A stretch of 21,310 nt of DNA from positions 1 through 21,310 of the forward strand of contig JBBQBI010000040.1 of assembly GCA_038363005.1 (NCBI GenBank). The letters run 5' to 3'. Each line of letters starts with the position of its first letter. The first letter of the stretch is position 1. Source of the DNA: JAKOWB01 sp038363005 (lineage in GTDB: Bacteria; Pseudomonadota; Alphaproteobacteria; Kiloniellales; JACOMY01). Under the pieces are notes generated by a model that was not told where the DNA came from, did not search any database, and was given only the letters and a program-made list of their open reading frames with translations. Positions 15,162 to 21,310 of the stretch are shown here, piece after piece. Made by a program: the position numbers and the translations under genes.

Positions 15162-17423
15162 ATGCTGCGGTTCGGGCTCGGCGGCCTGCCGCTCGGGTTG
15201 GCGGGTTTCGCCGACCTCGGCAACAAGTTGGGCTTGGCCCAAGGCGCGACGCGGGGCGCGCTCAGACCAGGCGAGTCGACCGCCGGGGCGGACCTCCTTG
15301 GCGCCAGCGCACTTCTGGCTAACACCATCACCGGTACCGACAGCGCCGAGACGCTCTATGGCAGCGACGGCGACGACGTCATCCTTGGCCTTGACGGCAT
15401 CGATCGGATCTTTGGCTTCGACGGTCGCGACGTCATCTATGGCGGCACCGCGACCGATACGGTGTTTGGCGGCAACGGCGATGACACGCTGTTCGGCGAG
15501 CTGGGCAGCGACTCGCTCTATGGCGACGACGGCCAGGACACGCTGTACGGCGCCACCGGAAGCGACCGGCTGATCGGCGGCAGCGGCAATGATACCGCCT
15601 GGGGCGGCAGCGGCGCCGATTCGATCGCCGGCTATGACGGCGACGACCTGCTGTCGGGCGGCGCCGGCGCCGACCGCATCTTCGGCGGCACCGGCCAGGA
15701 CACGCTGGACTACAGCCAGTCGTCCGCCGGAGTCGCTGTACTCCTGAACGATGGCTTTGCGGAAAAGGGCGGCGACGCCGAAGGCGACGTCATCTTCACG
15801 GTCGAGCATCTGGTGGGATCGAACCAGGGCGACACGCTGGTCGCCACCGCCGGTGCCGCGGTGGCCAATACCCTCTGGGGCCTCGACGGCGACGACACGC
15901 TGAACGGCCTGGGTGGCAATGACTGGTTGTTTGGCGGTACCGGCGCCGACAGCCTGATTGGCGACAGTGGCAACGACTGGCTGTTCGGTGGCGATGGCAA
16001 CGACCTCTCGTTCGGTGGCGACGGCGACGACACCTTCCAACCGGGAACCGGCATCGATACGGTCTTCGGCGCCGCCGGCAACGACTACTTCTTCGCGTCG
16101 GCCGGGGCCGACCGCTATGACGACAGCGACGGCAACGACGTGGTCGACTACTCCGCCTCGCCCGCCGGCGTGGCGATCATCACCACCGGTGATTTCGCCG
16201 CCGGCTACGGCGGCTGGGCGACCGGCGACACCTTCACCGGCGACAACGCCAACAACGCGGTGATCGGCTCCAACTTCGACGACACCATCACCGGCTACGA
16301 CGCTGCCGACTCCACCTTCGCCAATACTTTCCTGGGCGGCTTGGGCGACGACACCCTGATGCCGGGATCCAGCGGCTTCGACACGCTGATCGGCGGTGGC
16401 GGCAGCGATTGGGCGAGCTGGGCCAACCTGGCGGCGCCGGTGCAGGCCGACCTCTCGACCGGACAGGGCATCATGGGGGCCGACACCACCACCCTGTCCG
16501 AGATCGAGAACCTGATGGGCAGCCAGGCGAACGACCGCCTGATCGGCAATGCGGGGGTGAATGCCCTGCGCGGCCAGGATGGCGACGACAGCCTGCACGG
16601 CGGGGCGGGTGCCGACTCGCTGTTCGGCGAGAGCGGCAACGACGTCGTCTTCTACGACGCCGTCGACAGCGCCATCATGGGCGCCGCCGGGCGCGACACC
16701 CTGGTCGGCACCAGCGCCGCCGACGCGGTGCAGATGAACGCCGCCGCCTTCCACGCCGGCGGCAGCTTCGCCGCTTTCGAGCTGTTCAACCTGGGCGAGG
16801 GCAACGACTACTACCTGGGCTCCAGCACCGCGGCCGACTTCAACCTGATCCTGGGCGCCGGCGTCACGGTGTTCGGCGCTACCGGTAACGACTACATCGC
16901 GATGCGCGGCAACAACGCCACCCAGGGCAACAACGACTACGTCTCCGGCGGCGTCGGCAACGACGTCATCTGGGGTGGCGGCGGCAACGACACGCTGTTC
17001 GGCGGCGGCAACGAGGACGCCATCTATGGCGGCTTCGGCAACGACACCTTCTACGGCGGTGCCGGCTACGACGTCGCCTACATCGGCCGCAACGAAGGCA
17101 ACGACGTGATCGTCGACAGCGAAGGCCTGGTGCTCTTCTGGGGCAACGACGCGCTGGAACAAGGCCCGGTCTACGACGGCGTCGACCCCAGCGAGATCAA
17201 CATCGCCTATGGTGGCGGCAAGGTGATCATCACTTTCGATACTGGCGGCACGGTCTCCTTCGCACTCGGCGCGGTGCAGACCCTCAACCTCTTCGACTAC
17301 GCCAACAACAATGCCGGCAACAGCTCCGCGCCGCCGCCGACGACGCACCGCGATGTCTGGTCGGCCGAATGGGATGCTGGCAGTCAGACCTTCACTGCCT
17401 TCACCAAGGTGGTCGACGGCTAG
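15162..17423 (+). CDS. RTX calcium-binding secreted protein (first)
   Basis: A 753-residue acidic protein rich in glycine and aspartate. Hemolysin-type calcium-binding nonapeptides (GGxGxDxLx) occur in three main blocks at about residues 57-187, 239-306 and 596-642. Examples are GGNGDDTLFGELGSDSLYGD and GGGGNDTLFGGGNEDAIYGG. Between them lie spacer modules such as DYSQSSAGVAVLLNDG and ASWANLAAPVQADLSTG, each followed by an IE-or-VEHLVGS-type segment. There is no Sec signal peptide. The last 110 residues lack repeats and include IITFDTGGTVSFALGAVQTL, consistent with an uncleaved type I secretion signal. No catalytic domain is recognised. ATG 15162 (GGGGG four bases upstream) is used. TTG at 15093 would add 23 residues and cannot be excluded. 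A secretion system is not in the window. Confidence 0.9.
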   Translation: MLRFGLGGLPLGLAGFADLGNKLGLAQGATRGALRPGESTAGADLLGASALLANTITGTDSAETLYGSDGDDVILGLDGIDRIFGFDGRDVIYGGTATDTVFGGNGDDTLFGELGSDSLYGDDGQDTLYGATGSDRLIGGSGNDTAWGGSGADSIAGYDGDDLLSGGAGADRIFGGTGQDTLDYSQSSAGVAVLLNDGFAEKGGDAEGDVIFTVEHLVGSNQGDTLVATAGAAVANTLWGLDGDDTLNGLGGNDWLFGGTGADSLIGDSGNDWLFGGDGNDLSFGGDGDDTFQPGTGIDTVFGAAGNDYFFASAGADRYDDSDGNDVVDYSASPAGVAIITTGDFAAGYGGWATGDTFTGDNANNAVIGSNFDDTITGYDAADSTFANTFLGGLGDDTLMPGSSGFDTLIGGGGSDWASWANLAAPVQADLSTGQGIMGADTTTLSEIENLMGSQANDRLIGNAGVNALRGQDGDDSLHGGAGADSLFGESGNDVVFYDAVDSAIMGAAGRDTLVGTSAADAVQMNAAAFHAGGSFAAFELFNLGEGNDYYLGSSTAADFNLILGAGVTVFGATGNDYIAMRGNNATQGNNDYVSGGVGNDVIWGGGGNDTLFGGGNEDAIYGGFGNDTFYGGAGYDVAYIGRNEGNDVIVDSEGLVLFWGNDALEQGPVYDGVDPSEINIAYGGGKVIITFDTGGTVSFALGAVQTLNLFDYANNNAGNSSAPPPTTHRDVWSAEWDAGSQTFTAFTKVVDG

Positions 17424-17866
17424 CGGCTCTCCAGCCCTCCGGTGACTGGCCCAACGCCCCCTGGACGAAGGAATTCCCAGCCGCCGAGGGGATCCTTGCA
17501 ATCGTCACATCGCGCCCTGCTGCTCACCTGAGACTGTTCTGTGGGTAGGCGCTGTGCGGTTTCCGCCCGGTCAGAGCACGGTGTATATGAATACAATAGT
17601 ATGCAAATGGCGAGTCAAAGACTATCCAAAATAGCTATATAAAGAACTCTCTATAGTTATCATTTGGTTTATTTCAGTAAAAATATGCCGAGAAAAGCGA
17701 AAACGTGGACTGAATACCAAGCCATCCGAGGCAAATGACTCACCTCTGCAGATTCATCATTGTATGTCGTAGCCTTTGATTAATATGCTATGGGCGCGGT
17801 CAGGTATTCACCTGCCCACCTGCGGCTTTCGGCGGCTCTGGCGCCGCAGGATCGCTAGCGGTGCTC
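17424..17866. other. Intergenic region between the two RTX genes
   Basis: About 440 bases with no supportable gene. The first 150 bases have normal base composition and no clear terminator for the upstream RTX gene. From about 17580 to 17795 the sequence turns strongly AT-rich and contains a long imperfect inverted repeat (listed separately). A weak promoter-like pair on the plus strand is TTGTAT (17760-17765) with TATGCT about 18 bases on. A 17-codon frame at 17685-17738 lacks a ribosome site. The final part before the start returns to GC-rich. Confidence 0.5.
17626..17667. repeat. Long imperfect inverted repeat upstream of the second RTX gene
   Basis: CCAAAATAGCTATA (17626-17639) is opposed by TATAGTTATCATTTGG (17652-17667). 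The arms match as CCAAA, then after a two-base bulge A(G/A)CTATA, with 12 bases between them. It lies in the AT-rich segment about 245 bases before the start codon. It could be a regulator site or a remnant of mobile DNA. No transposase gene is near. Confidence 0.45.
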
Positions 17867-17911
17867 ATGGCAAGGCACTGCTGGCGGGGACGAGCCGAGT
17901 GGGGGACGGCC

Positions 17912-20900
17912 ATGGCGAAGGGCAACCTTCCCAAGGGGCTTGTGGGTATACCAGGCTGGTCCGCGGCGGATCTGCTGTCGGGCACCGCGCAGGACGGCGG
18001 GTCGCATGGCAGCCTGCGCGGCATTGCTGGCAGCATTGGTGGATTGGACCAACTGCTGCAAAACCTATCGCTGCGCCCGCACATCGTGCAGCAGATAAAC
18101 CAGCTGGTGGAATCGCTGAGCGGGCGCACCGCGGGCGCGGTGGCGGACACCACAGGCCCAGCAACGCTGTCGGCCAAGAGTCTGACGCTCGGTGGCGGCG
18201 GCCCGGTGTCGAATATCGTCGTCCCCGGCACCAGCGCCAGCGAGACGCTGAACGGCACCGATAGCGTCGATACGATCTTCGGCAACTCCGGCGTCGACGT
18301 TATCAACGGCTTCGATGCCAGCGATTCGCTCTATGGCGGTAGCAGCGGCGACACCATCTTCGCCGGTACCGGCAACGACACGGCCGAAGGCGGCCTTGGC
18401 GACGACGTCATCATCGGCGGCGACGGCAACGACTACCTCTACGACGGCGGCCCGTCGCAAACCTTCCTGTCCGGCGCCGAGACCCTGGTCAGCGTGAACG
18501 ACCCGGTCCTGGGGCCGCCCAACGCCTTCCCGAAGTCCGCCAACGACGCTGAGAGCCACACCGACCAGCTGGCCTTCGCGTCCGCGCGAACCGACGGCAG
18601 CGGCGGCTACATGACGGTCTGGGGCCAGGGCATCGGCTCGCAGCAGGCACCGTCGCAGGCCATGCGCTTGCAGTTTTTCGACGCCCAGGGCAACGCCGTC
18701 GGCCCGACTGGCGGCCTTCGCGTCGACCAGTTGCCAAACACGCCGATCAACAACCTGCCGGAGCTCGGCCCCTTCGAGACCAAGGACGAGATCAAGGTCG
18801 CCGGGCTGCTCGGCGCGCAGGCTGGCAAGATCGCCATCGTGCTGTCGAGCGAGCTCAACGGCAACAGCTTCGCCCCAAATGAACTGTCGCATGACTACAT
18901 CCTGCTGCTGAACTCCAGCGGTGGCCTGTTGGGCTATACGACACTGCCGACGAATGCCTCGGGCCAGCCGTCGGCGCAGTCGCAGGTGGCACCCAGCGTC
19001 GTCGCGATGTCGGACGGCAGCTTGGTGATTGCCTGGCAGGAGAACATCCGCAGCGGTGGCGCCGGCTCGGTACCGACCGATTCACACGTCTACATTCAGC
19101 GCTACACCATCAACGGCTCCAACCAGTTGGTGCCGTCCGGCCTCGGACCGGTCGAGATCGCCTCGAACAGCAACAACAACCAGACGCAGCCCGAAGTGGT
19201 GGCGCTGGCCAACGGCAATGTGCTGACCGTCTTCAACACCGGCACCGCCGATTTCGGCACCGTGGGCAACCTGCAGCGCCACGGCGACGACGACGACGGC
19301 TCCGACTACGACGTCGCCTTCCGCATCTGGAACCCGGCGACCGGCGCCTTCACCGGCAACCAGGTGATCGTCAACACCACCACGGCCGGCAACCAGTACG
19401 TTTTCAACAAGAGCACCACAGTCCTCACCAACGGCAACTTCGTGGTGTCCTGGACCGGCGACCTTGGGGCGGGCCAGCCCTCGCAGGTCTATGCCCGGGT
19501 GTACGACCAGACCGGCACCGCCGTCACGGCACAGCTTGCCATCTCGAACGTGGTCAGCTCGGTCAATCCGAACATGGATGCCACGGTGACCGCGCTGGCC
19601 GACGGCGGCTTCTTCGTCGTCTGGACGCGCGACAACACCACGACCAACAACAAGGACATCTGGGGTCAGCGCTTCAGCGGCAACGGCACCGAGATCGGCA
19701 GCGAGTTCCAGATCAATACCACGGGCGACACGACTGCTGCGCCCAATGCCCTGGCCGAGGATCAGCGGCGGCCCAACGTCACGACCATCGCCAACGGCAC
19801 CGTGGTGGTGACCTGGGACAGCGGTCGCAGCGCGGCCGAGTTCCCCACCCGCGACGAAGAGGTGATGCAGCGCCTGATCCGCTTCGGCGGCAACAACGGC
19901 AACGACTCCATGTCCGGCGGTACCGGGATCGACATGATCTTTGGTGAATCCGGCAACGACAAGCTGTGGGGTGGCGACGCCGACGACACGCTGTACGGCG
20001 GCACCGGCGCCGACACCCTGTTCGGCGACAACGGCATCGACCGGCTGTTCGGCGGCCTGGGTAACGACACTCTGTCCGGCGGCGTAGCGGTCGACACGCT
20101 GATGGGCGAGTCGGGCAATGACACCCTGGACGGCGGCACCGGCGCCGACACGCTGCTCGGTGGCACCGGCGCGGACTGGGCCAACTACACCAACGCTGTC
20201 ACCGTCGCGGTGACCATCGACCTGGCGCTGGCCACGGCACAGAACGGCGCCGGCAGCGAAGGCTTCGGCGACGTGCTCAATTCAATCGAGCACATCTTCG
20301 GATCCGCCTTTAACGACACGCTGATGGGCGACAACGCCACCGCCAATTCGCTGATCGGCAATGGCGGCGACGACACCTTGATCGGACGGGGCGGCGCCGA
20401 CTTCCTGGACGGCAGCGGCGGCGTGGACACCGCCGACTACCGCACCTCGGCCGCCGGGGTGCAGATCGTCCTGGGCGATGCCTTCACGGAAAACGGCGGC
20501 GACGCGCAGGGCGACACCCTGACCCGGATCGAGGTGGTGCGGGGCAGCAGCCTGGCCGACAGCTTCAGCAGCGTGCTGGGCACCGCGACCTTCTTCGGCA
20601 ACAGCGGCAAGGACACGCTGGTCGGCGCGGCGGCGGCCGAATCCTTCGACGGCGGCAGCGGCGGCGACATCGTGACCTATGCCGCCTCGGCCGGCGCGGT
20701 CAACGTCGACCTGACCACCGGACTGGGCTCCGGCGGCCTGGCGGCCGGCGACTGGTACACCCAGGTCGAGACGGTGATCGGTGGCAGCGGCGCCGACACG
20801 CTGCGCGGCAATGCGCTGGCCAACGTGCTGATCGGTGGCTCGCGCGCCGACCTGCTGCGCTTTTCGCTGGGCCAGGACACGCTGATCGGCGGCAGTGGTC

Positions 20901-21310
20901 TGGACACCGCCAGCTACGACGGTGCCACGGTCGGCATCAATGCCAACCTGACGACCCAGGCGCAGTCCTTCATCGGCCTGGTCGATCCGAACGACACGCT
21001 GGTCACCATCGAGAACCTGGTGGGCAGCAGCTTCAACGACATCCTGACCGGCGCGGCGGGGATCAACACGCTGGTCGGCGGCGACGGCAACGACACGCTG
21101 GCCGGCCTGGCGGGCGCCGACTCGCTGTTCGGCGGCAGCGGCGTCGACACCGCCGACTACCGGGCTTCGGCTGCCGGGGTCAACGTCATCCTGAACGACG
21201 GCCTGGCGGAGACCGGCGGCGATGCCGCCGGCGACGTGCTGAACGCCATCGAGGTGGTGCAGGGCAGCAGCCTGGCCGACAGCTTCAGCAACGCGGCCGG
21301 CACCGGCACC
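17912..21310 (+). CDS. RTX calcium-binding secreted protein with seven-repeat, propeller-like domain (partial, 3' end outside window)
   Basis: The frame is open for 1133 codons to the window edge, so the C-terminus is missing. The ATG at 17912 has GGGGGA five bases upstream; an in-frame ATG at 17867 is possible but has no ribosome site. Domains in order: about 90 residues without repeats, containing LDQLLQNLSLRPHIVQQINQ; a short RTX block (about 105-165, for example GTGNDTAEGGLGDDVIIGG); a domain at about 215-640 with seven strand motifs of the type V-x-x-L-x-x-G-x-x-V-V-x-W; and from about 659 a long RTX region with spacer modules every 80 residues or so. No Sec signal is present. Type I secretion is expected from the family, but its signal lies beyond the edge. 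The central domain resembles a seven-bladed propeller, by inference. The substrate or ligand is unknown. Confidence 0.92.
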   Translation, partial: MAKGNLPKGLVGIPGWSAADLLSGTAQDGGSHGSLRGIAGSIGGLDQLLQNLSLRPHIVQQINQLVESLSGRTAGAVADTTGPATLSAKSLTLGGGGPVSNIVVPGTSASETLNGTDSVDTIFGNSGVDVINGFDASDSLYGGSSGDTIFAGTGNDTAEGGLGDDVIIGGDGNDYLYDGGPSQTFLSGAETLVSVNDPVLGPPNAFPKSANDAESHTDQLAFASARTDGSGGYMTVWGQGIGSQQAPSQAMRLQFFDAQGNAVGPTGGLRVDQLPNTPINNLPELGPFETKDEIKVAGLLGAQAGKIAIVLSSELNGNSFAPNELSHDYILLLNSSGGLLGYTTLPTNASGQPSAQSQVAPSVVAMSDGSLVIAWQENIRSGGAGSVPTDSHVYIQRYTINGSNQLVPSGLGPVEIASNSNNNQTQPEVVALANGNVLTVFNTGTADFGTVGNLQRHGDDDDGSDYDVAFRIWNPATGAFTGNQVIVNTTTAGNQYVFNKSTTVLTNGNFVVSWTGDLGAGQPSQVYARVYDQTGTAVTAQLAISNVVSSVNPNMDATVTALADGGFFVVWTRDNTTTNNKDIWGQRFSGNGTEIGSEFQINTTGDTTAAPNALAEDQRRPNVTTIANGTVVVTWDSGRSAAEFPTRDEEVMQRLIRFGGNNGNDSMSGGTGIDMIFGESGNDKLWGGDADDTLYGGTGADTLFGDNGIDRLFGGLGNDTLSGGVAVDTLMGESGNDTLDGGTGADTLLGGTGADWANYTNAVTVAVTIDLALATAQNGAGSEGFGDVLNSIEHIFGSAFNDTLMGDNATANSLIGNGGDDTLIGRGGADFLDGSGGVDTADYRTSAAGVQIVLGDAFTENGGDAQGDTLTRIEVVRGSSLADSFSSVLGTATFFGNSGKDTLVGAAAAESFDGGSGGDIVTYAASAGAVNVDLTTGLGSGGLAAGDWYTQVETVIGGSGADTLRGNALANVLIGGSRADLLRFSLGQDTLIGGSGLDTASYDGATVGINANLTTQAQSFIGLVDPNDTLVTIENLVGSSFNDILTGAAGINTLVGGDGNDTLAGLAGADSLFGGSGVDTADYRASAAGVNVILNDGLAETGGDAAGDVLNAIEVVQGSSLADSFSNAAGTGT
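20178..21310 (+). repeat. About 80-residue supermodules in the second RTX protein
   Basis: Spacer motifs recur near 20178 (WANYTN), 20430 (DTADYRTSAAG), 20668 (IVTYAASAG), 20907 (DTASYDGA) and 21148 (DTADYRASAAG). That is one about every 240 bases, each followed by an IE-x-V-x-GS segment and RTX nonapeptides. The second and fifth are especially alike: GAGGTGGTGC at 20531 and at 21251 starts a near-identical stretch exactly 720 bases apart. Confidence 0.75.

Noticed and set aside
15093..17423. Type I secretion genes belonging with the RTX proteins
   Set aside because: I looked for ABC transporter, membrane-fusion and TolC-like frames on both strands and found none in the window. They may lie outside it.
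15009..17501. An 830-codon open frame on the minus strand
   Set aside because: It is antisense to the first RTX gene. The GGC-GAC-rich repeats create stop-free reverse frames, and the product is low-complexity V/A/E/D text without any domain.
17685..17738. A 17-codon frame, MPRKAKTWTEYQAIRGK, in the AT-rich RTX gap
   Set aside because: It has no ribosome site, is very short and has no visible partner. It may be a chance frame or a gene remnant, and nothing supports translation.
17776..18264. A 162-codon plus-strand frame overlapping the start of the second RTX gene
   Set aside because: It is in a different register, lacks a ribosome site and loses to the RTX frame, which is open to the window edge and full of family motifs.

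Overview
The window is GC-rich, densely coded Gram-negative DNA. The organism is most likely an alphaproteobacterium, plausibly of the Rhodospirillales. The grounds are the base composition, two porins with the N-terminal motif NTYFS-AGID seen in that group, an Omp25-like barrel protein, and the lutABC and LysR/DoxX gene types. This placement is inference from gene style, not from a marker gene.

Layout, left to right. Bases 1-133 are a C/G homopolymer-rich, palindrome-rich stretch with no gene. A small outer-membrane barrel protein (minus, 161-835) diverges from a plus-strand run: GNAT acetyltransferase, lutA, lutB, lutC, and a Smr-domain protein (999-4996). The last four of these overlap or nearly touch. 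A large autotransporter (minus, 4998-7883) converges on the Smr gene with one base between them. Divergent from it is an EamA-type membrane transporter (plus, start about 8180). Then come a DoxX membrane protein (minus) and a divergent LysR regulator (plus). Two tandem, closely related porins follow (minus, 10558-11778 and 11970-13097), separated by a clear intrinsic terminator, and then a NUDIX hydrolase (minus). The right third is all plus strand: an unrecognised 295-residue protein (14103-14990), a 753-residue RTX protein (15162-17423), an AT-rich intergenic region with a long imperfect inverted repeat, and a second, larger RTX protein (17912 to beyond the window edge).

How the genes work together. 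LutABC should form the iron-sulfur, LUD-type L-lactate oxidation system, translationally coupled. No permease of the lut type or GntR regulator is visible beside it. Much of the rest of the window builds the cell surface: one small barrel, two porins, an autotransporter and two RTX proteins. The RTX proteins are expected to leave by a type I secretion system, but no ABC transporter, membrane-fusion protein or TolC-like gene lies in the window.

The most interesting content is in the secreted proteins. The second RTX protein carries seven regularly spaced strand motifs that suggest a seven-bladed beta-propeller between two calcium-binding RTX blocks, followed by about 80-residue supermodules. 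The autotransporter passenger has twelve repeats that alternate between two types. Both RTX genes are preceded by AT-rich islands with inverted repeats that stand out from the GC-rich background. The second RTX gene has an open right end, so its total length, C-terminus and any downstream secretion genes cannot be seen.
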